This document shows positions 34,535-44,363 of a stretch of 64,000 nucleotides of DNA, one piece after another (within the stretch, counting starts at the first letter, position 1; every line of letters starts with the position of its first letter). The DNA lies in NCBI RefSeq assembly GCF_024359545.1, contig NZ_JAKQZG010000002.1:124001-188000 (forward strand), read 5' to 3'. The notes beneath the pieces are model-generated. The model was not told the origin of the DNA and did no database searches. It saw only the letters and a program-made list of their open reading frames with translations. This stretch comes from Jiella marina. Its GTDB lineage: Bacteria > Pseudomonadota > Alphaproteobacteria > Rhizobiales > Rhizobiaceae. Position numbers and translations under genes: made by a program.

Positions 34535-36796
34535 TCACGGCTGTGTCGCATCCTTGGGCTTGCGCCAGTATTCCGGCCAGGGCGCCAGGCGATGCCGGTT
34601 CCAGGGCGGGGGATCGCTCGGCACCGCACGAGCCACGATCGGTCGCCGCGTGACAGGATCGAGCGAGACTTCGAGCGAGCCGCTTTGCCGCAATGTGCGC
34701 AGTGTGACCAGAACCGCGCCAGAGCGGCATTCGCCAAGGCGGATCGCACGGGCGACGATCGCGACGTCTCCCGTATCGCAGGCCTGACCGGTCTTCCGGT
34801 AATCGTCGGTCCAGGCGACGCGAATGCCATTGCGGGTCTCGAAGCGGCAGAAATCTTCCTTGCAGGGCGGGGCGATCCGGTTGTCGCGATGCGCCTCGTC
34901 CGCCTCGCCTTTTCCTCCGGAAAGGAAGCTTCGCTCCCACTGATCGGCGACGAAACGCTTCGGCCGATCCCTCAGATAGGCGATATCGCCGTCTTCCGCG
35001 AACGCCGCGACCATCTTGCCATCCTCGTAGATGAGGAGCTGCGGCAGCGGGTCCGTGTCGCGGATCGTCAGAAGACCCACAATGGCGAACGGAAGCGCAA
35101 TCCATCGAAACTGGCTGGCGAAGAAAGCGACCGCCAGAATAGCCGCGCTCAGCCATGCGACGCCGAGCCCGTCGATCGGTCCCGTCCCCCGATCCGGCAG
35201 GACGCCGTAGAGCCATTCGGAAACTGCCAGCACCAGATCGAGCGCGAGCCCCATCAGGGAGAAACACCAGCCGTCGAGACCGAAGGGCATCAGCAGCGAG
35301 CCGATCAGGCCGAGCGGCATGATCGCCAGCGTGAAGAGCGGCAGGGTCAAAACATTGGCGACGAGGCCGAAGGGCGCCACCCGGTGGAAATGATAGGCCG
35401 CGAACGGCGCCGTCGCCGCGCCCGCCATCACAGAGCTTGCGATGATGCCGATGATGGTTGCGGCCACGAGGCGCAGAGCGGTCGCGGCGAGAGAGCGTCG
35501 CTCCTCCATCTTCTTCGGCCCGCGCCAGCGCATGAAGGCGCCGTAGCCCGCGATCAGTGCCAGCGTGGCCGAAAAGCTCATCTGGAAGCTCGCCGTCACG
35601 ACCATGTGCGGAGACAGGAGAATCACCACGATGGCGGCGATCGAAACATTGCGCAGGGTAAGCGCCGGCCGGTCGCACATCACCGCCACGAGCATCACCG
35701 CGAGCATGACGAAGGCACGTTCGGTGGCGACGTTTGCCCCTGACAGGAAAAGATAGAGCGCGGCGATCACAAGGGCCGCAGCGGCGGCCAGCTTCTTCAC
35801 CGGATATTGCAGCGATAGCGCCGGAAACAGCGCGAAGAGCGAGCGCAAGAGAATGAGCGCCGAACCGGCCACGATCGCGAGATGCAGGCCGGAGATCGAG
35901 AGGACATGGGCGAGCCCGACCCCGCGCAGCCAAGTTTCGGCTTCGTCCGAGATCCCCGCCCGCTCGCCGGTGACGAGGGCGGCCGCGATCGCGCCCGCCT
36001 CTCCGCTCCCGGCAGCCTCGACAATGCGATCGGTCATTGCGCCGCGCAAGCGTGAAAGCGTGATGGCGGTAGCGGCAAGGCCCGTCGGCGCAGGCGGCGG
36101 TGACAGACCCTCGGCCGGCACGGCGTCCGGGGCCCCCAACGCGAAGCCCTGCGCGCCCACACCGTCGAAAAAGGGCAAAAACGCGAAATCATAGCCGTCC
36201 ACGGCGGCCGGGCCCGAGGGCGGGCCGAGCCGCACGAGACCATAGTAGGGTTCACCCGGCGCGATCGGATCGTGCTTCGCGCTTACCATGATTTTCGCGC
36301 GTTCCGGCGGGCGGGAAAGTACCGGCCGGGTCGTACCGCTGATTTCCACGAGGTAGCGCATGCGACCTCTGTCGTCGCGCGCCCGCTCCACGACCGTGGC
36401 GGCGATCCGCGTGGTCGCCGTGCCGGAAATGATCGTCGTGTCCGTCGCCCGGATTTCTGCGAGCGAAACCAGCCCGCCGCAGAGGAGGCCTGCTAGGGCG
36501 GTCAGGCCTAGCCGGAGAACGGGACGGGCCGCCGCGCGCCATGCGGCCAGCGCGAAGAGGAGGGCCGCGACGCTCGTCGCGGTGAGATTCGGCCGCCAGT
36601 CGAAGACGAAGACCGCCAGCACGCCGATCATCAGGGAGACGGGCAGCATGTGGAAGCCGGAGCGGGCGGCGCCTTCGCGCTCTATCTGCCGCTTGAACCA
36701 CGCCCCGACGCCACGAGGGGAGAACCACCTTCTTCCGGCCACGCCGCCCAGGCGCCGGCCGAGGCCCGGGTCGGCCGCCACCAACGCCATGCCCAT
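34535..36796 (-). CDS. ComEC/Rec2 family DNA-uptake-type membrane protein
   Basis: A 753-aa polytopic protein. It has an N-terminal hydrophobic region with a DUF4131-like segment (residues ~50-230), then the competence domain with [20 protein letters not shown] and [20 protein letters not shown], the hallmark of ComEC. The C-terminal ~200 residues lack recognisable metallo-beta-lactamase HxHxDH motifs, as in many alphaproteobacterial versions. ComEC forms the DNA channel in competent bacteria; whether this organism is competent is unknown. It is divergent from gltX. Confidence 0.88.
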   Translation of the reverse strand: MGMALVAADPGLGRRLGGVAGRRWFSPRGVGAWFKRQIEREGAARSGFHMLPVSLMIGVLAVFVFDWRPNLTATSVAALLFALAAWRAAARPVLRLGLTALAGLLCGGLVSLAEIRATDTTIISGTATTRIAATVVERARDDRGRMRYLVEISGTTRPVLSRPPERAKIMVSAKHDPIAPGEPYYGLVRLGPPSGPAAVDGYDFAFLPFFDGVGAQGFALGAPDAVPAEGLSPPPAPTGLAATAITLSRLRGAMTDRIVEAAGSGEAGAIAAALVTGERAGISDEAETWLRGVGLAHVLSISGLHLAIVAGSALILLRSLFALFPALSLQYPVKKLAAAAALVIAALYLFLSGANVATERAFVMLAVMLVAVMCDRPALTLRNVSIAAIVVILLSPHMVVTASFQMSFSATLALIAGYGAFMRWRGPKKMEERRSLAATALRLVAATIIGIIASSVMAGAATAPFAAYHFHRVAPFGLVANVLTLPLFTLAIMPLGLIGSLLMPFGLDGWCFSLMGLALDLVLAVSEWLYGVLPDRGTGPIDGLGVAWLSAAILAVAFFASQFRWIALPFAIVGLLTIRDTDPLPQLLIYEDGKMVAAFAEDGDIAYLRDRPKRFVADQWERSFLSGGKGEADEAHRDNRIAPPCKEDFCRFETRNGIRVAWTDDYRKTGQACDTGDVAIVARAIRLGECRSGAVLVTLRTLRQSGSLEVSLDPVTRRPIVARAVPSDPPPWNRHRLAPWPEYWRKPKDATQP

Positions 36797-36983
36797 CCGC
36801 GCGGGCTCTTGCGCGGGCGCGTCGCATGGCCAGAGGCCTGATCCGGGCTCGGGCGAAGCTGAGGCAATGGCGACGGGCTCCCCCTTGCTTGCCTTCGAAA
36901 GTGCCTATGCTACACAGCCCGCAAATGATTGCGACGTTTTCAGTGGCGTAGCGCAGACCGATCCCATCGACATTGGAGTTGAA

Positions 36984-38405
36984 ATGGCGGACACCGTCGT
37001 CACCCGCTTTGCCCCCTCGCCCACCGGATTCCTGCATATCGGCGGCGCGCGCACGGCCCTGTTCAACTGGCTCTACGCCCGGGCCAAGGGCGGCAAGATG
37101 CTGCTTCGCATCGAGGACACCGACCGCGCCCGCTCGACCGAGCCGGCGGTCCAAGCAATCATCGAAGGGCTCGACTGGCTCGGGCTCACCGCCGACGAAC
37201 CGGCCGTCTCGCAATATGCCCGCATTGAGCGGCACCGGGCCGTGGTGGAGGAACTGCTCGCCCGCGGCCAGGCCTATCGCTGCTATGCGACTCAGGCGGA
37301 ACTCGACGAGATGCGCGAAAAGGCCCGCGCCGAAAAGCGCCCGCCGCGCTATGACGGGCGCTGGCGCGACCGCAATCCGAACGAGGCGCCTCCGGGCGTC
37401 GATCCGGTCATCCGCTTGCGCGCCCCGCTCGAAGGCGAGACCGTCGTCGACGACCTCGTTCAGGGCAAGGTCCGCTTTCCCAACAAGGATCTCGACGATT
37501 TCGTGCTTCTGCGCTCGGACGGCAACCCGACCTACATGCTCGCCGTCGTCGTCGACGATCACGACATGGGCGTCACCCACATCATCCGTGGCGACGACCA
37601 TCTGACCAATGCCGGCCGCCAGACGCTGATCTACAAGGCGATGGACTGGGACATTCCGGTCATGGCGCATATTCCTCTGATCCACGGACCGGACGGGGCG
37701 AAGCTCTCCAAGCGCCATGGCGCGCTCGGCGTCGAGGCCTATCGCGAGATGGGCTATCTGCCGGTGGCGCTCCGGAACTATCTCGTCCGGCTGGGGTGGG
37801 CCCATGGCGACGAGGAGATCATCTCGACCGAGAAGATGATCGAATGGTTCGACCTCGATCAGATCAACAAGGGCGCGGCGCGATTCGACTTCAAGAAGCT
37901 CGAAGCCTTGAACGGCCACTGGATCCGCGCCTCCAGTGACGAAGAACTGGTCGACATGCTGATGGACAGCCGTGACGTGCTGCCGAATGGCGAGATCCTC
38001 AAAACCGCCGACGACGCGACGACGCGGGCGAAGCTCACCGAAGCCATGCCGGGCCTCAAGGAGCGCGCCAAGACCCTGGTCGAGCTGACCGACGGCGCGG
38101 CGTTCCTGTTCGTCAGCCGGCCCCTGCCGATCGAGGAGAAGGCCGAGACGATTCTGGCCGATGGCGGTCGGGACGTGGTCGCGGCCCTTCTGCCTCGCTT
38201 CGAAGCGGCCGAAAGCTGGGATGCCGCCAGCCTCGAAGCGCTGGTGCGCGCCTATGCCGAAGAGGCTGGACTGAAGCTCGGAAAGGCCGCGCAGCCGTTG
38301 CGCGCCGCCCTGACCGGCCGCACGACATCACCCGGCGTGTTCGACGTTCTTGCCGTTCTCGGCCGCGACGAGGCGCTCGCCCGGCTGCGCGATCAGGCCG
38401 CCTGA
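36984..38405 (+). CDS. gltX: Glutamyl-tRNA synthetase
   Basis: A 473-aa class I aminoacyl-tRNA synthetase. The HIGH-like motif is in [20 protein letters not shown] (residues ~8-27) and the KMSKS-like motif is AKLSKRHG near residue 239. The C-terminal helical anticodon-binding domain ends LARLRDQAA. The ATG was chosen by family N-terminus and GGAG upstream; the open frame extends more than 200 codons further but is antisense to comEC. gltA follows. Confidence 0.96.
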   Translation: MADTVVTRFAPSPTGFLHIGGARTALFNWLYARAKGGKMLLRIEDTDRARSTEPAVQAIIEGLDWLGLTADEPAVSQYARIERHRAVVEELLARGQAYRCYATQAELDEMREKARAEKRPPRYDGRWRDRNPNEAPPGVDPVIRLRAPLEGETVVDDLVQGKVRFPNKDLDDFVLLRSDGNPTYMLAVVVDDHDMGVTHIIRGDDHLTNAGRQTLIYKAMDWDIPVMAHIPLIHGPDGAKLSKRHGALGVEAYREMGYLPVALRNYLVRLGWAHGDEEIISTEKMIEWFDLDQINKGAARFDFKKLEALNGHWIRASSDEELVDMLMDSRDVLPNGEILKTADDATTRAKLTEAMPGLKERAKTLVELTDGAAFLFVSRPLPIEEKAETILADGGRDVVAALLPRFEAAESWDAASLEALVRAYAEEAGLKLGKAAQPLRAALTGRTTSPGVFDVLAVLGRDEALARLRDQAA

Positions 38406-38549
38406 TCCTTGGCCATTTTTCGCAGCGCACACGGCTAAGCACCATGAAACTTGTCGAACTCTCGCCATTGGAGTAGGCAGGGAGTGGTCGAAATGTGTGC
38501 GCTGCAATAGGTTTGTCCTGAGTAGCGGCAAAGATCGAAAGGGGTACGA

Positions 38550-39842
38550 ATGACTGACCAGTCGGCGAAGTTCACACTGGGATCGTCGGATGCCGATCTC
38601 CCGCGGCGCAGCGGTACCATTGGACCGGATGTCGTCGACGTGACGTCTCTCTACAAGAACACCGGCGTGTTCACCTATGACCCCGGCTTCTCCTCGACCG
38701 CGTCCTGCGAATCGAAGATCACCTATATCGACGGCGACGAGGGCATGCTGCTGCATCGCGGCTACCCGATCGACCAGCTTGCCGAAGAGGGGGACTTCCT
38801 CGAGACCTGCTATCTGCTTCTGTATGGCGAACTGCCGACTCAGCGCGAGAAAGACGATTTCGTCTACCGCGTGACGCGGCACACCATGATCCACGAGCAG
38901 ATGAGCCGGTTCTTCACGGGCTTCCGCCGCGACGCCCATCCGATGGCGGTGATGTGCGGCTCGGTCGGTGCGCTGTCGGCGTTCTATCACGACTCGACCG
39001 ACATCGCCGATCCGCATCAACGCATGGTCGCGAGCCTGCGCATGATCGCGAAGATGCCGACCATCGCGGCGATGGCCTACAAATACCACATCGGCCAGCC
39101 CTTCGTTTATCCGCGCAACGATCTCTCCTACGCGGAAAACTTCCTGCACATGTGCTTCGCGGTGCCCTGCGAGCCCTACCGGATCAACCCGGTGCTCGCT
39201 CGCGCGATGGACCGGATCTTCATCCTGCACGCCGATCACGAGCAGAACGCCTCGACCTCGACGGTGCGCCTCGCGGGCTCCTCGGGCGCCAACCCCTTCG
39301 CCTGCATCGCGGCCGGCATCGCCTGCCTCTGGGGCCCCGCCCATGGCGGCGCCAACGAGGCGGCGCTCAACATGCTGATGGAGATCGGCTCGGCGGATCG
39401 CATCCCTGAGTTCATTGCGAGAGCCAAGGACAAGAACGATCCGTTCCGTCTGATGGGCTTCGGCCACCGGGTCTACAAGAACTACGATCCGCGCGCCAAG
39501 ATCATGCAGAAGACCTGCCACGAGGTGCTGGACGAGCTCGGCATCAAGGACGATCCGCTGCTCGAGGTGGCGATGGAGCTGGAGCGCATCGCGCTTACCG
39601 ACGACTACTTCATCGAGAAGAAGCTCTATCCGAATGTCGACTTCTATTCGGGCATCACGCTGAAGGCCCTCGGCTTCCCGACCACCATGTTCACGGTGCT
39701 GTTCGCGGTTGCCCGGACCGTCGGCTGGATCGCCCAGTGGAAGGAAATGATCGAGGACCCGCATCAGCGCATCGGCCGCCCGCGCCAGCTCTACACCGGC
39801 GCTGCGCTCCGCGACTACGTCGCGATCGGCGAGCGGAGCTGA
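38550..39842 (+). CDS. gltA: Citrate synthase, type II
   Basis: A 430-aa hexameric-type citrate synthase that condenses oxaloacetate and acetyl-CoA. Catalytic segments are [51 protein letters not shown] and [21 protein letters not shown] lies upstream of the ATG. A Rho-independent terminator follows. With mdh and the suc genes the window covers much of the oxidative TCA cycle. Confidence 0.97.
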   Translation: MTDQSAKFTLGSSDADLPRRSGTIGPDVVDVTSLYKNTGVFTYDPGFSSTASCESKITYIDGDEGMLLHRGYPIDQLAEEGDFLETCYLLLYGELPTQREKDDFVYRVTRHTMIHEQMSRFFTGFRRDAHPMAVMCGSVGALSAFYHDSTDIADPHQRMVASLRMIAKMPTIAAMAYKYHIGQPFVYPRNDLSYAENFLHMCFAVPCEPYRINPVLARAMDRIFILHADHEQNASTSTVRLAGSSGANPFACIAAGIACLWGPAHGGANEAALNMLMEIGSADRIPEFIARAKDKNDPFRLMGFGHRVYKNYDPRAKIMQKTCHEVLDELGIKDDPLLEVAMELERIALTDDYFIEKKLYPNVDFYSGITLKALGFPTTMFTVLFAVARTVGWIAQWKEMIEDPHQRIGRPRQLYTGAALRDYVAIGERS

Positions 39843-39879
39843 CTTCGGCGATTTGGTCGACAGCCATCGAAAGACGACA

Positions 39880-39904
39880 CGGGCGCCGCGGGGCGCCCGT
39901 TTTT
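39880..39904 (+). terminator. Rho-independent terminator of gltA
   Basis: Stem CGGGCGCC / GGCGCCCG with a 4-nt loop followed by five T, 37 nt after the gltA stop and directly before the convergent lpxB stop. Confidence 0.9.
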
Positions 39905-39907
39905 CGT

Positions 39908-41086
39908 TCAGGGATGCGCGAGACGGCCTGACCGAGATGCCGCGATACGATCGAGCACGATGTCTGCGGCTGCCTCGCCCGGTGCGCGGTCGATCGCCAT
40001 CAGCTGCCGGATCTCGTCGAAGCCCTCGAGTTGCGCCCGTCGCTCGGGCGTGTCGGTCAGCAGGCGTTGCAATCGTCGAGCCAGAAGCTCCGGCCGGATG
40101 ATCTCGTGGAAATGCTCGGGAACCAGCGGGTGGCCGACGATGAAGTTCGGCATCGCTGCCGTCCAGGCGCTGATCAGATGGCGAAACGGATAGGCGATCG
40201 GGTCGAGCCGGTAGGCGAGCGCCATCGGGATGCCGGCGAGCGCAAGCTCGAGCGAGACCGTTCCCGAGGCCGCGAGCGCGGCGTCGGCCTTGGCGAAGGC
40301 GGCCCATTTCGCCTCTCCGCCGGTGACGATCTCCGGCTTGATCGGCCAGTTCGCCGCCGCCTCCTCGATCCGCTTGCGGTGACGCGGCAGGGTCGGAAGC
40401 GTCGCCGTCAGCCCGGGTGCCAGTTCTGACAGGCGGGCGAGCGTCGCCCCGAAATCGTCGATCAGACGCTTGATCTCGCCGCTTCGCGAGCCCGGCAGGA
40501 TCACGAGATGCGGCGGATCGCCGGGCTTGCGGTCGGCAAGCGGCGACGGTCTTTGCGCCATGACGCGACCAAGGCCCGGATCCTTCAGCAAGGGATGGCC
40601 GACATAGCTGGCTGGCGGGCCGTCGAGCCGCGCATAGATCGCCGGTTCGAAGGGCAGCGTGCAGATGGCGTGATCCACATAGGGGCGCATGGCGGCTGCG
40701 CGCTTCTCGCGCCAGGCCCAGACCGTCGGCGGCACATAGTTGATGATCGGGACCTCAGGCAGCTTCGCCCGCACGCGCTTGGCGACCCGGTGGGAAAAGG
40801 TCGGGCTGTCGATGATGACCAGGGCGTCCGGCTTCGCCGCGATGATCTGGTTCGCCGTCTCCCGAAGCCGCATCAGGAGTTGCGGCAGCCGCGCCAGGAT
40901 CGCCGACACCCCCATGATCGACAATTCGTCGATATCGAAGAGGGTTTCGAGCCCCTCCGCCTGCATCGCTTCTCCCGCCAGGCCGACAAGTTCGAGGTCG
41001 TCTCCCAGCCGTGCTTTCAGGGCGCGGATCAGATCGGCGCCGATCTGATCGCCCGACGGTTCGCCGACGACGAAGGCGATTCGCAT
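39908..41086 (-). CDS. lpxB: Lipid A disaccharide synthase
   Basis: A 392-aa GT19 glycosyltransferase that joins UDP-2,3-diacylglucosamine and lipid X into the lipid A disaccharide at the inner membrane. The N-terminus RIAFVVGEPSGDQIGADLIR, the segment PPTVWAWREKRA and PGSRSGEIKRL are characteristic. Its ATG shares one base with the lpxI stop (TGATG). It is the last gene of the block and convergent with gltA. Confidence 0.95.
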   Translation of the reverse strand: MRIAFVVGEPSGDQIGADLIRALKARLGDDLELVGLAGEAMQAEGLETLFDIDELSIMGVSAILARLPQLLMRLRETANQIIAAKPDALVIIDSPTFSHRVAKRVRAKLPEVPIINYVPPTVWAWREKRAAAMRPYVDHAICTLPFEPAIYARLDGPPASYVGHPLLKDPGLGRVMAQRPSPLADRKPGDPPHLVILPGSRSGEIKRLIDDFGATLARLSELAPGLTATLPTLPRHRKRIEEAAANWPIKPEIVTGGEAKWAAFAKADAALAASGTVSLELALAGIPMALAYRLDPIAYPFRHLISAWTAAMPNFIVGHPLVPEHFHEIIRPELLARRLQRLLTDTPERRAQLEGFDEIRQLMAIDRAPGEAAADIVLDRIAASRSGRLAHP

Positions 41087-41979
41087 CAATTCGGCTCCGT
41101 TGCGCTGGCCTGCCCGAGCCGCGTATGGGTTTGCGCTTCCAGGCCGACAACGCTGATACCGGCCTCCCGCGCCGCCGCGACCAGATCATCATGATCGATC
41201 AGAAGGCTCGCTCCCGCACTGACGCCAATGGCCTCGATGCCACCCTCCCGCGCTTCGGCGATGGTGGTCACGCCGATCGAGGGCAGATCGAAACGCGCAT
41301 CCTGCTGCGGCTTGAATGCCTTGACGAGCACCAGGCGCTCGGACCGCCCCAGGCGGCCGCGTTGCGTCAGATCGGCGACGCGGCGAAGCATTTCGCGCGT
41401 GCCCTCCGCTGCCTCGACCGCGATCACACGCTCCTGCGAGGCGACCACCGCCTGGCCGATATCCAAGGCGCCGAGCGTCTCGGCGGATCGCTGGCCGAGG
41501 GCGAGCGCCGCCGACAGGCTCGCCTCCGGCACCTGTCCGGCTATCAGACCGGATGGCGCCAACAGCCGAGGCTCGATGTCCTGCACCGCGACGGGTTCGA
41601 GTCCCTCCGACTGCAGAAAGCGGGCGACGTTGCGCAGGAGATTGTCGTCACCACCCCGCACGATCCTAAAAGCCGTCGGCAACAGGAAGAGCGTTCGAAG
41701 GCTCGGCCAGACGGAGCGGAAGTCCGGGCGCTTGCTGACGGTCCCGCAGGTCACGACCCGCCGGACGTTCTGCCGTTTCAGATAGGCGATCGCGTCGCCC
41801 GTCTTGCCCCAGGGAAAATAACCGCCGTCAAAACCGCTCCAGTCGTCGTCCTCGGCGTCGGCGATGCCGGCGACATGGAGCGACCAGCCGCGTCTCTGCG
41901 CCGCTTCGGCGACGATCCTCGGCAGGCGTCCGCCGCCGGCAATCAGGCCGAGGGGTTCGCCCGGAAAGCGCGGCTCCAT
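41086..41979 (-). CDS. lpxI: UDP-2,3-diacylglucosamine diphosphatase LpxI
   Basis: A 297-aa LpxI (DUF1009), the alphaproteobacterial replacement for LpxH that hydrolyses UDP-2,3-diacylglucosamine to lipid X. Diagnostic parts are PLGLIAGGGRLPRIVAEAAQ, ARFLQSEGLEPVAVQDIEP and GIEAIGVSAGASLLIDHDDL. It lies 13 nt after lpxA and overlaps lpxB by one base. Confidence 0.94.
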   Translation of the reverse strand: MEPRFPGEPLGLIAGGGRLPRIVAEAAQRRGWSLHVAGIADAEDDDWSGFDGGYFPWGKTGDAIAYLKRQNVRRVVTCGTVSKRPDFRSVWPSLRTLFLLPTAFRIVRGGDDNLLRNVARFLQSEGLEPVAVQDIEPRLLAPSGLIAGQVPEASLSAALALGQRSAETLGALDIGQAVVASQERVIAVEAAEGTREMLRRVADLTQRGRLGRSERLVLVKAFKPQQDARFDLPSIGVTTIAEAREGGIEAIGVSAGASLLIDHDDLVAAAREAGISVVGLEAQTHTRLGQASATEPN

Positions 41980-41992
41980 CGGCTTCCCGGCC

Positions 41993-42799
41993 TCAGGCGA
42001 GTTGCGTGTGACGCGGGAAGCAGAGCGCGCGGTCGCCGCCGGAGCGGATGAAGCCGAGAAGATCCTGCACCAGCGGATCGGCGGGGAACTCGGTCTGCAC
42101 CTCGTCGATGTTTTCCTTGAAGGTCAGATCATCGGAAAACAGCATCCGGTAGGCCCGGCGCACATTGCGCACCGCCTCGCGGTTGAAGCCAGCCCGTTTC
42201 ATGCCGATGATGTTGAGGCCGGAGAGATAGGCGCGGTTGCCGAGCACCATGCCGAAGGGGATGACGTCGCCCTCGACCGCCGCCAGCCCGCCCACATAGG
42301 CGTGGTGGCCGATGCGCGTGAACTGGTGGATGCCCGAACCGCCGGCAATTGTCGCGAATTCGCCGACCGTGCAGTGGCCGGCCATCATGACATTGTTGAT
42401 CAGCGTGACGTTCTTCTCGATCACGCAGTCATGGGCGACATGGGCGCCGGTGAAGAAGGCGCAATTGTCGCCGATCGTCGTCTCGGACCGGCCCTGCACC
42501 GTGCCCGGATTCATGGTGACATGCTCCCGGATCAGGCAGTTCTCGCCGATCACCAGACGCGTATCCTCGCCGCGATATTTCAGATGCTGGGGCGCATGGC
42601 CGAGCGAGGCAAAGGGCCAGATCTGGGCTCCGGCGCCGATCGCCGTGTTGCCCCAAATCGCCACATGGGAGCGCAGCCGGCTGTTCGCGCCGAGCTTCAC
42701 TTGCGGGCCCACATGGCAGAAGGGACCGATCTCGCAGCCCTCACCGATCTCCGCGCCGTCCTCGATCACGGCCGAAGGATGGATCACCGTCTCTGCCAT
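41993..42799 (-). CDS. lpxA: UDP-N-acetylglucosamine acyltransferase
   Basis: A 268-aa left-handed beta-helix acyltransferase for the first step of lipid A synthesis. Hexapeptide repeats run from IHPSAVIEDGAEIGEGCEIG to about residue 190, with the catalytic His in VAHDCVIEKNV and the C-terminal helical part KRAGFNREAVRNVRRAYRML. The ATG at 42799 is 2 nt after the fabZ stop; the longer open frame runs into fabZ. Confidence 0.95.
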   Translation of the reverse strand: MAETVIHPSAVIEDGAEIGEGCEIGPFCHVGPQVKLGANSRLRSHVAIWGNTAIGAGAQIWPFASLGHAPQHLKYRGEDTRLVIGENCLIREHVTMNPGTVQGRSETTIGDNCAFFTGAHVAHDCVIEKNVTLINNVMMAGHCTVGEFATIAGGSGIHQFTRIGHHAYVGGLAAVEGDVIPFGMVLGNRAYLSGLNIIGMKRAGFNREAVRNVRRAYRMLFSDDLTFKENIDEVQTEFPADPLVQDLLGFIRSGGDRALCFPRHTQLA

Positions 42800-42801
42800 G
42801 A

Positions 42802-43266
42802 TCAGGCTTCGTCGCGCGGGACGAGCATGGCCGACACCGTCGCCTCGGCGACCTTGGTCTCGCCGACCTTGGCCACGCACTCGAATTTCCAGATATTGGC
42901 GCGCTTCTTGGTTTGCACCACGTGGTATTCGAGCACGTCACCGGGGATCACCGGCTTGCGGAACTTGGCGTTGTCAATCGTCATGAAATAGACGAGCGAC
43001 GGCGCGTCGCCCCCGCGCGCCAGCGTGCAGATCGCACCCGCCGTCTGGGCCATGCCCTCGATGATCAGGACGCCAGGCATGACCGGCGCGGAGGGGAAGT
43101 GGCCCAGGAAATGCGGCTCGTTGGCCGTGACGTTCTTGATACCCACGGCGCGCCTGTCGGCATCGATCTCGACGATCCGATCCACCATCAGGAACGGATA
43201 GCGATGCGGCAAGAGGGCCATGATCTTGTTGATGTCTGCGCTCTCGAGCGCGGTCGTCTCACTCAT
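42802..43266 (-). CDS. fabZ: (3R)-hydroxyacyl-ACP dehydratase
   Basis: A 154-aa hot-dog fold dehydratase of fatty acid synthesis. His56 in [15 protein letters not shown] and Glu70 in [11 protein letters not shown] are the catalytic pair. It competes with LpxA/LpxD for hydroxyacyl-ACP, which explains its place between their genes. The start overlaps the lpxD end by 8 nt. Confidence 0.96.
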   Translation of the reverse strand: MSETTALESADINKIMALLPHRYPFLMVDRIVEIDADRRAVGIKNVTANEPHFLGHFPSAPVMPGVLIIEGMAQTAGAICTLARGGDAPSLVYFMTIDNAKFRKPVIPGDVLEYHVVQTKKRANIWKFECVAKVGETKVAEATVSAMLVPRDEA

Positions 43267-44320
43267 CCTCACCCACCTTCGGCGCCCGTCCCCTCTTTGT
43301 GAGATTGGACAGAACCTTGATCTCCCGCATCCACTGGCGAACGGGCCGTGCCGGTATGCCTCCCCAGCGCTCGCCCGGCGGCACGTCGCTTTCGAGCCCG
43401 GCGGTCGCAGCGATCTGGGCCCTGTCGCCGATGGTGACATGGCCGCTGATGCCGGCCTGCCCACCGATCATCACACCATCCCCGATCTTGCAAGAGCCCG
43501 AAATGCCGACCTGGGCGACGATGATACAAAAGCGACCGATCGTGACGTTGTGCCCGATCTGCACCTGATTGTCGATTTTGGTGCCCTCGCCGATCACCGT
43601 GTCGCGGACGGCGCCCCGGTCGATCGTCGAGTTGGCACCGATTTCCACGTCGTCCTGAATGATGACGCGGCCGACCTGAACGACCTTCTCGATACCGGCC
43701 GGTCCGGGCACATAGCCGAAACCGTCCTGGCCGATCTTGACGCCGGGATGAAGGATCACGCGATCCCCGAGAAGCGCGTTCGACAAGGAAACCTGCGCTC
43801 CGATTCGGCAGTTGCGGCCGACGGAGCAATTGGCTGCGATGACCGCGCCCGAGGCGACCAGCGTTCCCCGACCGATCGCGACCCCGGGACCGATCGACGC
43901 GAAGGCTTCGATGGTCACGTCTTCTTCGAGCCGGGCGGTGGGATGAACCGCGGCCTGAGGCGAGATGCCTGTCGAACCGTAGGTCGATTGCGGGGTCAGG
44001 GCGGCGGGGTGCAGTGCCCGTCCCGCAGCGGCAAAGGCCCCCTGCACCTGCGGCGTTACGAGAGACGCCAATCCATCCGGCAGCAGATGACGGTGCTTCG
44101 GCGCCACGATGACGCAGCCGGCGCGCGTCGACGCAAGCTGGTCCGCATAGCGCGGGTTATCGAAGAAGGACAGATCCGATGCAGCGGCATGGTCGAGCGG
44201 GCCGATGCCGGTCACAACCAGATCCGGATCGGTGCCCTCACCGATCTCGCAGCCCGTGAGCCTCGACACGTCGTTCAAGCTCAGCCCCGCGCCTCGGGGA
44301 AAGAAGGCAGTGTCGGGCAT
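43259..44320 (-). CDS. lpxD: UDP-3-O-acylglucosamine N-acyltransferase
   Basis: A 353-aa left-handed beta-helix acyltransferase for the third step of lipid A synthesis. An N-terminal uridine-binding domain (residues ~1-100, including [13 protein letters not shown]) is followed by hexapeptide repeats ([20 protein letters not shown]) and the catalytic His in [12 protein letters not shown]. The ATG at 44320 matches the family; the upstream open frame is antisense-type sequence. A hairpin ends about 10 nt upstream of the start. Confidence 0.94.
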   Translation of the reverse strand: MPDTAFFPRGAGLSLNDVSRLTGCEIGEGTDPDLVVTGIGPLDHAAASDLSFFDNPRYADQLASTRAGCVIVAPKHRHLLPDGLASLVTPQVQGAFAAAGRALHPAALTPQSTYGSTGISPQAAVHPTARLEEDVTIEAFASIGPGVAIGRGTLVASGAVIAANCSVGRNCRIGAQVSLSNALLGDRVILHPGVKIGQDGFGYVPGPAGIEKVVQVGRVIIQDDVEIGANSTIDRGAVRDTVIGEGTKIDNQVQIGHNVTIGRFCIIVAQVGISGSCKIGDGVMIGGQAGISGHVTIGDRAQIAATAGLESDVPPGERWGGIPARPVRQWMREIKVLSNLTKRGRAPKVGEDE

Positions 44321-44330
44321 TGGTATCCGT

Positions 44331-44352
44331 GTGGAGCCGATGCCGGCTCCAC
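44331..44352 (-). other. Hairpin between bamA and lpxD
   Basis: Perfect 9-bp inverted repeat GTGGAGCCG / CGGCTCCAC with a 4-nt loop, 11 nt downstream of the bamA stop and 10 nt upstream of the lpxD ATG. There is no U tract, so it is more likely an RNA processing or translation-control structure than a terminator. Confidence 0.5.
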
Positions 44353-44363
44353 TCCCGTTTGTT

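Noticed and set aside
36252-37919. 555-codon open frame on the minus strand
   Set aside because: Antisense to gltX and out of frame with comEC; no family similarity.
38328-40307. 659-codon open frame on the minus strand
   Set aside because: Antisense to gltX end and gltA; composition is that of an antisense shadow.
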